Assembly (NCBI GenBank): GCA_026413255.1
Contig: JAOCZO010000021.1
Coordinates: 178,791 to 242,790, forward strand
DNA length: 64,000 nt
Reading direction: 5' to 3'
DNA from: Fereydounia khargensis
Taxonomy: Eukaryota; Basidiomycota; Ustilaginomycetes; Urocystidales; Fereydouniaceae
The translations under genes were made by a program, and so were the position numbers. Below the pieces are notes generated by a model that had not been told where the DNA came from, did not search any database, and saw only the letters and a list, made by a program, of their open reading frames with translations. Below are positions 52,976 through 63,995 of this stretch, piece after piece. Each line of letters opens with the position of its first letter. The first letter of the stretch is position 1.

Positions 52976-53763
52976 GGCGTCTCCGAGGCGCTTGATCTAG
53001 ACCTGCACATCCACTTTGCGTCAAACTTTATGTACTACTGTATGTCTATCTCGTATAGGCTACAGCACTGCCTCTGCTTCCTTGTGTCTTCGATACATTA
53101 TTTCCCGCTCTAGTCCGAATCGCAAGCCACAGGTTTTGGGTTCAACCTCGACCTCGAGCTCGAGGACATCAGAAAACCTTGCCTTGCCACCGTACTCCGC
53201 CATGTGGTGCGGATTCTGTTTGTGGGCACGTGATGCTGATCGGGGTCCCTAAAGTCAAAGGTCAGGTGAGACGGACGTCTACTGGGTTAATCACACCACA
53301 GCCTTGTCCCCACCTGAAATCCAAACTGTCACATCACGTCTTTCTCACCCAAATGCAGAGGTATTGTGGCGTTCGAGAAGATGCTACTGCAAAACTCAGC
53401 GCTGTCCCACCTCGCGGCAACTTCCAAACCCTCGGAGCTCATCGCGAACCCACTCTAGCTTCCGCTCCGGTATCACTTGCACATCTCGGACGTGGCTGTG
53501 GATGAGGAAAAGGGACCGACAATAGAGTGGTTGTAAGAAAGGAGAGAAAAACTAATCGATGCGAATTTGTCGCCGTGAACTGTTGAGCACCTCATCGGAT
53601 AGCAGACGCTTGTGGCTGGGCATGAGATACCGAACCGTTCCCTTCCGATGCGACCTTCGTTTCTTGCTGCACTGTACTTCCCTCTCTCCTCGATTCCTTT
53701 ATTATCTCGGAGTGGTTTGGATTCCCTCCTTCCCTCTCCAACTTTCAGCCCCAACTAATCGTC
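52976..53763. other. Spacer hydrolase - secreted protein
   Basis: No gene recognised; contains the promoter of the next gene. Confidence 0.5.
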
Positions 53764-55073
53764 ATGAGACTGGTACACCTTCTAATACTCGTAGCGCTCA
53801 TAGCCCTGGAATGCAACTGTACCTTCGAGAGCGGCCATGTTCCATTTCGTGCCAGTCAAGAGGCAATTGATTTTGCAGTCAGCGGCAGGGTCAACAACCA
53901 GGAACCAGTCATCGGCGGCATTCAAAGCATGGCACCGATCGACCACAGGTCAGTCCTCAAGTTGGAGTGGCTCGAATGTGGTCTCGTTACTGATCGTCGC
54001 TGATTTTTCTCAGAATTCCGAGTGAGGGAGAGGCGAGTTCGTTCCGTGTTGCCTTTATCGGCTTGGCCCAGGCATGGCATCAGTTCGCGTAAGATTGCAC
54101 CACTCTTCGCCGGCAAGGTGGTTCTGGTACTGAGTCTTTCTGCAATGCGATCCACCCGTCATACCCACAGTCTGGAATGGCAATCAAAAGCCAAAACCAT
54201 GCCGGTTACTGAGGAAAGCATAAGGCGAGAGTTCAAATCTTGGCTCAAGACCGCATCGAGACACCCACTGGAGGAAAAGGGAACGAGAATACCGCGATAC
54301 TACGACGCTGAAATGGCCAAGCGCCTCGAGCCCATCATGATCAATTGGTCCAACGAGATCCGTCTGCCCTACCCTAAGAACGTTTTCGCCATGGCCATGG
54401 CAGCGTGAGTGACTGACTACCTTCATCCCAATCGACATAAAGTAAGCTTTGACTGACGTCCTTCCTATTTTCAGCGAACAAGTCAAATCGTCGCTTTATT
54501 CGTAGGTAAAAAGAAACGCCTTCCCCAACTCTTCTATTTGATCTTCCCATCCTATCTCTGACATTGCCAACGTCCGTCCGGTTACAGATTCACCAAAGGC
54601 GGGAACACACTTGGACCTTTCCTCAGGGAATACCAGAATGTGCAACACGTACACGATCTGGTTCAAGCAGCTTACGAGCATGCCTTCAAGGTCAGCCCTT
54701 ATTGTGAGTGACCAATAAGCTCCTTTTCGAACTCTGGACATGATGCATTTTTCTAATCACCTTTTGCGACCCTTCAGTGTCCCGAAACATCCGTTATCAA
54801 GAAGCGCGTTCTTCCCAAATGAAGGCAAGGTCTCCCCGGGGCGCCAATCGAAATCGACTAGATCGTTGGGTACTCGAGCCCATGACTGAGCCCGAAGTCA
54901 ACTCGAGGGTCACACAGACTACAGGCCGACGAAACCGTCTCGGAGAACAGACCAGGACAACGGTGAACGGATTCGCCGATCGACTCAGTCGGTGGAAAGA
55001 CGAACTTGAACACCTGCCTGATACGGCGGTCGACGAACTCGCCGGCAGAATCAAGTACAACTGGAGATTTTGA
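53764..55073 (+). CDS. Secreted protein of unknown function, six exons
   Basis: Exons 53764-53948, 54014-54088, 54171-54404, 54475-54501 (27 nt), 54588-54703 and 54778-55073 give 310 residues; all junctions are GT-AG and keep frame. The signal peptide is MRLVHLLILVALIALECNC. No known domain is recognised. The C-terminal exon is Arg-rich and hydrophilic (RGANRNRLDRW, TGRRNRLGEQTRT). Exon 1 is 185 nt with a phase-2 donor, like SSP6 and SSP10, and QEAIDFAVSG recalls the AxxF block, so a distant link to the SSP family is possible but weak. Splicing is inferred; an alternative donor at 54506 would meet a stop. Confidence 0.65.
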
Positions 55074-55367
55074 GGCGTCCTGAGCAGTACAGTCCGTTCT
55101 GAGAGCTGGCTAGCTACCGGATCTAGACATCCCCCGTCCTTTGCTTATTGACCCAAGTAGTCTATGCCCTCACCCCTCGGTCTTTGGAAAAAAAAAATTA
55201 TATAACTTACAGTAATCCATCCACTCTAGTCGAACACACTCAACCATTGTACCGTACTTCGCAGTAATCTCGACGCAGTATTTTCAATTGATAATCTCAA
55301 AATATGCTAATGCTCTTAGCTTTGCAGGCGTGGATCAGCAATTCGAGCTGGTACACTGCAGTGTTGC

Positions 55368-56081
55368 CTACGAGGCAGAGAACTTGGCGTGCACGCAGGC
55401 GGTAATTTTGACCTGCTCCGGGGTGACTTCCACGGTATCTTCCTCAGCGGCATCACCTGATGCGCCTCCTCGAGCTGATCCCCATCCCCCTGGGGCGGCG
55501 CGCAGCGCAAAAGCGGCGGTCCTTGGGGCGTAAGCCAATTGAGCAACGGGAGCAGTGAAAGTTGACCCGGTCTCTGGGTCAGCAATCTCGTGACATTCGA
55601 CCTTGTCGAGTCCAAGCGCGCCAGCATATTGTTTGGCCTTTGTGAGCGCCTCAAGCACCGCCTTCTGGCGCGATTCGCGCTCGAGTGAAGTGAGTGTGTC
55701 CTTGGTGAGCGTCCAGGAGACATTACTGAGTTCGAGGTGGGGATGGGAGGCAAACTTGGCCACGGTTCGCTTGAGCAGTTCAAAGTCGGCAAAGGTGGCC
55801 TTGATTCGCTGACTAGTGTGGTGTCGCACAATGTCGTTGCGCTTGGTTACCTCATTCCACATGGTTTGCGTATGGGTTCGTAGCCCATAACTCTTCCAGG
55901 ACGCCAACTGGGATGTCGGCAGCGCCTTGAGCTCGGAAATTAAACTGGTGGCCGCATTCCTGACGGCGGACACGGAAGCCTCCTTGGTTTCTGACTGGTG
56001 TCTCGCCTCAATGTCGAGAACGGCTTGCTCGGGCTCACGAGAAAGCTCAGAGGTGCCACTGACGCTGATGATGACGGGCAT
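55368..56081 (-). CDS. SIMPL (DUF541) domain protein
   Basis: A single exon of 237 residues, starting MPVIISVSGTSELSREPEQA. The N-terminal ISVSGTSE motif and overall size fit the SIMPL/DUF541 family, common in bacteria and also present in fungi. Other typical parts are KATFADFELL, NVSWTLTKDT and RQKAVLEALTKAKQYAGALG (family pattern A-xx-A-xxx-A-xx-YA). The C-terminus is Gly/Ala-rich then VEVTPEQVKITACVHAKFS. There is no convincing signal peptide. Biochemical role unknown. An in-frame ATG far upstream at 56369 is ignored, since the intervening residues look like leader sequence. Confidence 0.78.
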   Translation of the reverse strand: MPVIISVSGTSELSREPEQAVLDIEARHQSETKEASVSAVRNAATSLISELKALPTSQLASWKSYGLRTHTQTMWNEVTKRNDIVRHHTSQRIKATFADFELLKRTVAKFASHPHLELSNVSWTLTKDTLTSLERESRQKAVLEALTKAKQYAGALGLDKVECHEIADPETGSTFTAPVAQLAYAPRTAAFALRAAPGGWGSARGGASGDAAEEDTVEVTPEQVKITACVHAKFSAS

Positions 56082-56448
56082 GATGGATGGCGCTGGAAGG
56101 CGATGGGATGGAAGCAAGGTTTGGCCGCTGAGATGTAGCGTAGGTGGAGATGATTGTGGTGGTAAAGTACAACAAAAGGGGATGAGAAGAGAAGAAGGCA
56201 GCAGGCAAGTCATGCCATGCTTTATAGTAAGAGGGACAGTCGCGGTTCGTGCCAGGAATGCGCAGCAAATGCAGCAACACGCTGTACCGACGCTCTGCCT
56301 GTTGCCTCCACATGCGGGTGCGCCAAGGAAGACCCTGTCGTGTTCTTCCACGCGTAACAGAGAGAGCAAAGCAGGGCAAATTCATGCAACCGCGTGGTGC
56401 ACAGCCATTCCAGCACTGAGCACACCAGAGTCAATGCACCTGGTCCTT
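56082..56448. promoter_or_regulatory. Promoter of the SIMPL gene
   Basis: Lies between the SIMPL start and the CYP8 stop. Nothing else visible. Confidence 0.5.
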
Positions 56449-58570
56449 TCACCAGCCAGAAAAGTCGCCAAAGCCGCCGCCGCCTGTCTTGCGCTTCTTG
56501 GACCCCGAGTCGGCCGCAGCACCAGCGCCAATCTGGTTGCCGCCTATGGACGACGTCGCTGGCTTTGCTGCAGGCTTGGACCCAAGATACTTGCCAATCG
56601 AAGAGGACGAGGCCATGAGATCATTTGTACCAGGCTTTGCTGCTGACCCGTTCTTGGAGGGCAGCTCGGTGCCTAGCCATGTCGTTCGGTCCTCCTCGCG
56701 CTTTCGTCGTTTGGCGAGTACTTCTTCGCTAGGGTTCTCTCGTTTGAGCTTGCGGTCGAGACGTTCTTGGAACCGCTGGAACGGATCTTCGGTGACGGTG
56801 GCACTCAGGATGCGGATCGACCGCAGAGGCCGATCCGTGGACTTATCCGTGGGAATGCGCTCAAGCTTGTCAAGAGTCTCGTCCTTCTCGCCGTCTAGTA
56901 GCCTCCCGAACACAGTGTGTTTTTGGTCGAGATGAGGCGTGGCCCGATAGGTGAAGAAGAACTGAGAGCCGTTGGTGGATGCTCCTTTATTGGCCATCGA
57001 TAGCACGCCTCGCTCTGTGTGCCTGTACGCACCAGGCTCGTTGAACTCGTCCCTGAAGGGAATGCCCCAGGTGGATTCTCCTCCTCGCCCAGTGCCCGTT
57101 GGGTCTCCTCCCTGGATCTGTTGTTCGTAGGGCGCAAATGATGTTAGCAAGAATCGGTCCCGAGTAGAGCGGCACAATGTTCAGCATGCTGAGACTCACC
57201 ATGAAACCGGGAATGTTGCGATGAAATATCGTGTCATCGTACTTGCCCTGCTTACATAGCGTGATAAAGTTATAGCACTGTGCCGAGGGAAGGAAGGACT
57301 GGTGAGAATGATTATTCTGGTCTCCTAGGAGCAGAGAACGACGAGACTCACTGTCTTGGGCGCCTTGTCGCAGTGCAGTTCCAGATTGAGCGGGCCAAAG
57401 TTGGTTGAGAGCTTTGTGGGACAAGTTGTCAATTCTTGATTGGACTTTGCGGCAAGAGAAGACAATGTTTACTCACGTGAACATAGCCCTTCTCTTTTCC
57501 TTTGCCAGCCTTGATCTGCTCGAACATGAATTCTTCCTCATCAACAACGATGCGTTCGGTCTTGGTTTGTGGAATCAGGGCCGAACTCGTGTAGCTGGCC
57601 GCCGTCGCTCCTGTGGAGAGGGAGGTTGTGTTGTACGTCTGCTTTCCTTTCGTCCGTTGGTAGGCCGAGTCAGCATCAGTAGCAGGTTGTGGCTTTGTAG
57701 ACGATGATGAGGGTGATGCCGCAGGTGACGACCCGCTGGATGTCTTCTTCTTTTCTTGCTCGCGAAGCTTGGCGAGCAAGGCTCCAGCACTTCCCGTTGC
57801 AGCCAAGTTGACTTGTTCGGTGGTGTCGATTCCACGGTCGGCTTCAGTTACGGCAAGTTGGTTCTTGACGTCTGCGTAACGGTTCAAAAGGGCAAGTCAG
57901 AGGCCGTTCAGGGGAGGGTACACGATTACGTGGATACTTACGATGAAGTTTGCTGACATCCTTCTGCTGCGCGTTATGTGGATCCTGGAGCGTGATAAGG
58001 TCCTTCTTGGTGAAAGGCTCATCTGAAAGGAGGTCACGCATGAACTTGGCCTTAATGTTGAGTTGTTGTACAGTCTCGTAGGCGTAGACGTTGCCTGTGT
58101 TGGCAACGGCAACGATGTGGGTGTGTTCACCAAACTCCTTGAAGGAGACAGGATCATGAAACTTGCCGCGCTCGTTCTTGGCAAAGTTGAGCTTGATCAA
58201 GTCGGAAAGCGACATGGGCGTGCCTGTGGATGGGTTGACGCCATACTTCTTGACAAAGGGGATGGCATTGGTGAGCTCAAAGATGGTGCCGTCTTCCTTG
58301 GAGCAGACCGGGTTGGTCCATGGCTGGAGGCTGATTGCGCAGCAGTCGTAGGGAAGCGGCTGGTAGTTGTCGCCCTCTTGCGTGACGTGTTTGCCTGTTG
58401 AGGCTCCGTGCTGGCCATACACACCGGACTGAGCAGCAGCAGCAGTAAACGACAGACGAACAGAGTTAGGTTATCCATCGGCCAACGACTCTGCAACGAA
58501 AAGGGCGTGGGAGAACACTTACATGTTCAGCGGGCGTCACGTAGAGCCTGTCGGACTTTCCGTGACCCAT
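56449..58570 (-). CDS. CYP8: U-box peptidyl-prolyl isomerase-like 2 (PPIL2)
   Basis: Six exons read 58570-58523, 58428-57942, 57871-57477, 57411-57352, 57277-57200 and 57117-56449, giving 578 residues. The N-terminus [16 protein letters not shown] and the U-box region ([60 protein letters not shown]) are diagnostic of PPIL2. [19 protein letters not shown] follows. The cyclophilin domain reads [44 protein letters not shown] and [18 protein letters not shown], close to catalytic cyclophilins. The C-terminal tail is Gly/Lys-rich. The family is nuclear, spliceosome-associated and has U-box E3 activity. Promoter divergent from the phosphate transporter gene. Confidence 0.96.
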
Positions 58571-59246
58571 GACTCGTGAGTGCTTGTAGGATTTGTGATG
58601 GTAGAGGTTGAGGCGAGGACGGAGTCGAGGGCGAAGAAGTCGGAACAAGCCGAAGGCTGAATGAATCGATTGGAAAGAAAAGGCTCTCTGCCCTCCTCCA
58701 CTTTTTCTGTCACGGTGTGCGTGTGAGGAGAGGAGGCGCAGGAGGCAGAGAGAGCCACGCGTGCAACTCACAGTTCGAATCAAGCACCAGCGAGCCAGGG
58801 CAGCGCCCGAGTGCCAATTGCAGTTCAGGCAGCGAGAGCTCCAACTCACTCGCGGCGCGTGCTAGACATGAATGAGCCCATTGAGATGCATTCGAATCGC
58901 TCGGCATGCAGCTGTGAATAGAGAGGGGAGGGAAAGAGGGAAACCCTTCTTCTCTTCCTACCTCTCATCCACAAACCCTTGTCGCCATCATCCACCAATC
59001 ACTCTGTATTGTCACGACATAGCCACTCGTCTCACTTAGTCACGGGGCATCCTTCCTCACCTCATCCGGCCTCCGTACCACGGGTGCATGCTCTCCTTCG
59101 CTGCACACGGAGACAGAAAGCGGAAGGGCAAGGCAACTCACATAGATCAACCCATCCCACTCCAGCCCCTAGACTCATCAGCCACAGCCAGCCGATCTCG
59201 ATCTGCCTCTCGCAAGCATCTCCATCACAATCAGCACTCCAGCAGC
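58571..59246. promoter_or_regulatory. Divergent promoter CYP8 / phosphate transporter
   Basis: Includes an in-frame upstream extension of the transporter frame from 59088. I regard that as leader because the SPX domain begins MKFSHSL. Confidence 0.55.
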
Positions 59247-62063
59247 ATGAAGTTCTCCCACAGTCTCCAATTCAACAGTGTCCCCGACTGGGCCGACAAG
59301 TATGTTGCCTACTCGAATCTAAAGAAGGCCATTTACATGCTCGAGAAAGACCTTCCACTCGAGCCAAACAACGGTACCAGCCCTGGAACCCTGCTCTATT
59401 CTGACATTGAGAGCGAGTCTGCTGGTCTTCTTCAGGACGGCCCCCAGTCAGACTCGGACAAGGTCTTTGTGCCCCTTCTCGACAAAGAGCTCAGCAAGAT
59501 TGTCGATTTCTTCGCCAAGAAGGAGTCTGAACTTCAGAATGATCTGCTTACCCTTCAGGAGGACCTCGAGCGTACTGAAAACGAGGAGTTTGAAGATGAC
59601 AGCGAGCCAGCCTTCAGCGACGAGGAGGACGAAGAAGACGACGACATCCACGACACAGTCCGTACCACAAAGACCAGCACCGAGCGTCGACCAAGCATCG
59701 ATGAGCTTTTCCGCGACCCTGCTCGCTACAATGAGGCGGCTCGTGAGCAGCGCCGCATGAACGACTGGGGAAGCACCTCTGCCGGAGGCCGCCAACGCAA
59801 GGACAGCCGCGCCACAGACGAGGGCGTCGGCGCCTCATCCCGACCTGGCCAGAAGCGTCGCTCTAGTCAGCTGATCGATCACTCTCAGGACTATATGGAT
59901 GTGGCTGGCGAGGCCTTGTCAGCCTCTGTTGAGCGTACACGACGCGCTCGCACCAACTCCAATGCAAGTCAGACTCAGTCTGGCAAGACCGGGACGGGCA
60001 AGTGGAACATCTTCTCTCGCAAGCCTGTTCGTCGACGCTCCCTCGGCCTTGTTCACGATTCGGCTGACCTTCACGACCGTATTGCTGCCGGAACCAGCGA
60101 TGCGGGCGACAGCAGCTTTGGCGAGTCGAAACCAATGAGCATCTGGACTGCCGATAACGACTATGCGATCGACATGCGCATCACCTTCAAGAAGCGCATC
60201 ATTGACCTCTTTGTCGCCATGTCGGAACTCAAGCAGTTTGTTCAGCTTAACGAGACCGGTATGCGCAAGATTTTGAAAAAGTACGACAAGATTACCAAGA
60301 GCGAACTCAAGGACCGATACATGTCCGAAGTCGTCCGCGCTCAGCAGCCGTTCCAGAGCGAGACAATGGCCCGCCTGGAAGAGTGCATCAACAAGCTCAT
60401 TCAGCTCTATGCCAAGGTCGTCACTGCCGGCGACATGGATGTGGCGCTGCAGCAGCTCAAGACTTACCTCCGCGAACAGGTCGTCTGGCAGCGCAACACC
60501 GTGTGGCGTGAGATGATCGGCATCGAGAGGCGTGCGCAGGGTGCTGCGCTCGAGCGAACCGTCATGGGCGGTGCAAAGCGTCCAGACTATGAGCCCGCAA
60601 AGCCGATCCTGCTCAGGACACCCTGTGGCTCGTTCATGCTTCCTTCATGGCTCAACATTAGTTCTTTCTACCTGGTCGTTGCCTTCACAGTGCTCGTGTG
60701 CCTGCTCAAGGTGCCTTCGCTCCGCTTCTTCCCTCGCGTCGAGGAGCAGAACTGCCTCGCTCTGCTCGTCTTTTGCACCATCCTCTGGGCGACAGAGGTC
60801 ATTCCATTGTTCGTCACTTCACTCTTGGTACCACTTCTCGTGGTGACGCTCCGCGTGGCTCGTACCGAGGGCCATGATGACCGCAGGATGACCGCGAGCG
60901 AAACGACCAAGTGGATCTTCTCGCAGATGTTTGCACCCAACATGTGCCTTTTGCTTGGTGGCTTTACTCTGGCTGCGGCACTTTCCAAGTACGGTATCGA
61001 CAAGATCCTAGCTACCAAGGTACTCCGACTGGCCGGAACACGTCCCTCCACGGTGCTCCTCGCACACATGGGCGTAGCGTGCTTTGCAAGCATGTGGATC
61101 TCGAACGTCGCCGCACCTGTGCTCATGTACTCGCTCATCCAGCCGATCCTGCGTAACTTGCCGCAAAAGTCGCCATACGCCTCGAGCCTGATCATGGGCA
61201 TAGCGCTCGCCTCCAACATTGGTGGTCAGACGTCTCCGATCGCGTCGCCACAGAACCTGATTGCACTGCAGTACATGAAGCAGCCCGTGGGCTGGCTACA
61301 GTGGTTTGCGATCACCATCCCGGTCTCGGGGCTTTCGCTGATTGTGATCTGGTTCATCTTGCTTTGGTCCTACGGTACGGGCCGGGGAACGACGATCAAG
61401 CGATTCAACGAGAGCACGGACCGGTTCACCAGGATTCAATGGTTCATCTCTGGCGTATCCGTGGCCACGATCGTGCTCTGGTGTCTGGAAAAGAAGTTTG
61501 AGTGGCTCGTAGGCGACATGGGTATCATTGCTATCGTGCCAATGATCCTCTTCTTCGGAACAGGTATCTTGACCAAGGAGGACTTCAACACGTTCCTCTG
61601 GACCGTGGTTTTCCTTGCCATGGGAGGAATTGCGCTCGGCAAGGCGGTCACGTCGAGTGGGCTGCTGGAGAGTTTGGACGATGTGATCCAGGAGATTGTC
61701 AAGGAGCTGCCGGTGTGGCAGATCCTGGTGTGTCTCCTGTCCATCGGTCTGGTGGTCGCGACGTTCATCTCGCACACGATCGCTGCGGTGCTCTTGGTCC
61801 CTATTGCAGCGCAGGTGGGCGAGAGTCTGGAGAACCCGCACCCGCGTCTGCTTATCATGGCTACGGCCCTCGTGGCGAGTGCAGCAATGGGTCTTCCCGT
61901 GAGCGGGTACCCGAACCAGATCGCAGTCAGCATGGAAGACGACCTCGGCGACCGCTACGTGACGGTCAAAGACTTTTTGCGTGTCGGCATTATCGCCTCG
62001 ATCTGCGCTACGCTCATCATTGGCTCGATTGGAGTCGTGATCATGTTTGCCCTTCAGTTCTAG
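59247..62063 (+). CDS. SPX-domain phosphate transporter (PHO87/90/91 type)
   Basis: A single exon of 938 residues. The start MKFSHSLQFNSVPDWADKYV is the invariant SPX N-terminus; YSNLKKAIYMLEK follows. The SPX domain continues to about residue 390 with acidic and Ser-rich insertions (KKRIIDLFVAMSELKQFVQLN, KKYDKITKSELK). From about residue 475 there are about 12 membrane segments of the DASS/Na-sulfate symporter fold, with SNIGGQTSPIASPQN, a typical substrate-site loop, and GLPVSGYPNQIA as the second copy. SPX senses inositol pyrophosphates. It is a low-affinity phosphate carrier of the plasma membrane or vacuole; which of Pho87, Pho90 or Pho91 is not resolved. Confidence 0.95.
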   Translation: MKFSHSLQFNSVPDWADKYVAYSNLKKAIYMLEKDLPLEPNNGTSPGTLLYSDIESESAGLLQDGPQSDSDKVFVPLLDKELSKIVDFFAKKESELQNDLLTLQEDLERTENEEFEDDSEPAFSDEEDEEDDDIHDTVRTTKTSTERRPSIDELFRDPARYNEAAREQRRMNDWGSTSAGGRQRKDSRATDEGVGASSRPGQKRRSSQLIDHSQDYMDVAGEALSASVERTRRARTNSNASQTQSGKTGTGKWNIFSRKPVRRRSLGLVHDSADLHDRIAAGTSDAGDSSFGESKPMSIWTADNDYAIDMRITFKKRIIDLFVAMSELKQFVQLNETGMRKILKKYDKITKSELKDRYMSEVVRAQQPFQSETMARLEECINKLIQLYAKVVTAGDMDVALQQLKTYLREQVVWQRNTVWREMIGIERRAQGAALERTVMGGAKRPDYEPAKPILLRTPCGSFMLPSWLNISSFYLVVAFTVLVCLLKVPSLRFFPRVEEQNCLALLVFCTILWATEVIPLFVTSLLVPLLVVTLRVARTEGHDDRRMTASETTKWIFSQMFAPNMCLLLGGFTLAAALSKYGIDKILATKVLRLAGTRPSTVLLAHMGVACFASMWISNVAAPVLMYSLIQPILRNLPQKSPYASSLIMGIALASNIGGQTSPIASPQNLIALQYMKQPVGWLQWFAITIPVSGLSLIVIWFILLWSYGTGRGTTIKRFNESTDRFTRIQWFISGVSVATIVLWCLEKKFEWLVGDMGIIAIVPMILFFGTGILTKEDFNTFLWTVVFLAMGGIALGKAVTSSGLLESLDDVIQEIVKELPVWQILVCLLSIGLVVATFISHTIAAVLLVPIAAQVGESLENPHPRLLIMATALVASAAMGLPVSGYPNQIAVSMEDDLGDRYVTVKDFLRVGIIASICATLIIGSIGVVIMFALQF

Positions 62064-62203
62064 ACACTCACTCTCGATTACCGTAGATACAGCCTTTTCC
62101 GTACACAGTAGCCCCGCACGTAACCGACAACAACTCGCACAATTACACCATTTTCGTAATTCAACACAGAGAGAGAGAGAGAGAGGCTACAGCAGGTTTG
62201 ATA

Positions 62204-63563
62204 TTACTCGAGATCTTCTTCAGCAACATCTTGGTCCCCTACGTCGATGACAGATTTGCTCGGTCTCCAGGCCATAACGATGTTATCTTCGGCGGAGGAG
62301 GTGAGTGCCCATTCGAGGTGTGGGCTCCAAGCAAGGTCAGTGGGACGGGAGGTGTGGCCTCCGTGGACAAAGATGAGTTCCGGTGGGCCGTCTTCAGCGT
62401 CTTCGGGGGTCTGTTCTTCACCGATGCGCGAGAGGTCCCAGATGTTGACACGGCGATCTGCAGAGGCTGACGCGAGGACGGTGGGGTTATGTGGGCTCCA
62501 GCAGAGGCCGAGGATCTCATCGGTATGCGCTTCGAGGGAATGCAGTTTGACTTTGAGGTTACGCAGGTCCCACAGACCCAAAGTCTTATCCGAGGATCCA
62601 GTGACGACAATGTGCTCGTTGTCAGGACTGAACGCTACCGCATTGACCTCGGCCGCGTGCGCCTCTACACGGTACTTGGGCGTCTGGGCATCCGACCTGG
62701 TGTCCCAGAGAAGCATTTGTCGGTCATCGCCGACCGAGGCGAACAGTGAGTCATGGTGGTTGTGCCAGGCGACATCCTCTACGATCGACGTGTGACCGCG
62801 GTAGGTGTGGAGTGGGTCGAGCGTGTTGTTGCCCTTCTGGTAGGATGTAATGTCCCAGTGGCATACGGTGGTATCTTCGGACGCGGCGAGAATGTGACCC
62901 TGCTTCAATGGAGACCAGGCCAGGCCGTATCCTTCCTTCTTTTGCCCCTTGAGGATGATATCCGGCTTGCACTTTCCGTCGGCATCAGGGGTGTTGCTAT
63001 GTTTCGTCCTGTCAAAGACGTACGTCTCGCCCATGACGGTGCGGGTAGCGATCAGGTCGCAGTTCTGGGGGCAGTATCTGGCGCGGTTAACTTCGCCATC
63101 GTGGTTGATCTTCTGGACGATGGTAAGGCGGGCCGAGGTGGCTGAGTAGCTGCCGATCTCGCCCTTGTCCTCGTCGTACTCCTTGAGATCAATGTTGGAA
63201 GGTCCATCAGCGCCCGTGTTGGGTAGCTGGAGCTCGGCGATCTGGAGGTAGTTCTGGTCCTGGCCGGACGTGTGGGTGCCCAGCAGGAGGCGGTGGCGGG
63301 TGTACGAGCCCGAAGCTGGGGTCTCCTTGTCTGGGAACCACTGGCAGGTGAGAGATGGCCACTCGAGGGCATGCGTGACGACCAAGTCGTAAAGGAATGG
63401 CGAGTTTTTCTTCCAGACTATGCGATGTGGGGTTGGTGAGCGGTGAGTCAAGACGTCACTAGAAGGATGTGAGATGTGCTATGGACTTACTCTTGTACTC
63501 CTCGTTGGAGAGCATGGCCTGGGTGTTGGCGGCGTCATCCTGGTCAATGTCGAGCGACTCCAT
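62204..63563 (-). CDS. HAT2: WD40 histone-binding protein (HAT2/RbAp46-48/Msi1 family)
   Basis: Exons 63563-63491 and 63417-62204 give 428 residues, the normal length. The N-terminal helix reads [20 protein letters not shown], then HALEWPSLTCQWFPD, the family signature. Seven WD repeats follow, including IVEDVAWHNHHDSLFASVGD, LLWDTRS, NPTVLASASADRRVNIWDLS and TDLAWSPHLEWAL. The acidic loop EEQTPEDAEDGPPELIFVHG is typical of the histone H4-binding site. The C-terminus is acidic. Such proteins serve in the Hat1 acetyltransferase, CAF-1 and deacetylase complexes. Sequence alone does not separate HAT2 from Msi1, so the symbol is provisional. Confidence 0.94.
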
Positions 63564-63956
63564 GGTTGGCGAATCGGCTGGCTGTGTCGTCGGGGATGGA
63601 AGAGGTGTTGATGAATGGTGCAACGCAGGCAAAGGTGGAGAAGAGGAGGGTCGTGTGCGTCTTTCTGCCTGCCTAACTGCGCTGCGCTCAGTCCCCTTTC
63701 TCTCTCTTGCCTGTGTGTCTGATCACTTTGACACGCCTTGGCTGCGCGACGCGTTCATGTCATTCCGTGCCACTGACCGTCTGCCAACCAACGTGCGCGT
63801 CTCTCCCCAGCTAAGTTACAGCCAGCCTGGAAGAAACTCCAAAAAAAACCAAAAAGGAAAGAGGACGCAGGGGCCAACGCCCAAAAGCCAATGTGGGTGC
63901 GTGCTCAGCCGCCCGCGTCGTGGTGCCGTGCCCCGTGCCCACCCTTTTTGATTTTC

Positions 63957-63995
<39 letters not shown>

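Noticed and set aside
59088-59246. N-terminal extension of the phosphate transporter
   Set aside because: SPX proteins begin MKFSHSL or similar; the upstream part is low complexity and lies in the leader.
63958-63994. Poly-T as the tail of a retroposed element
   Set aside because: No target-site duplication or element sequence visible next to it; an edge artefact or simple homopolymer is as likely.
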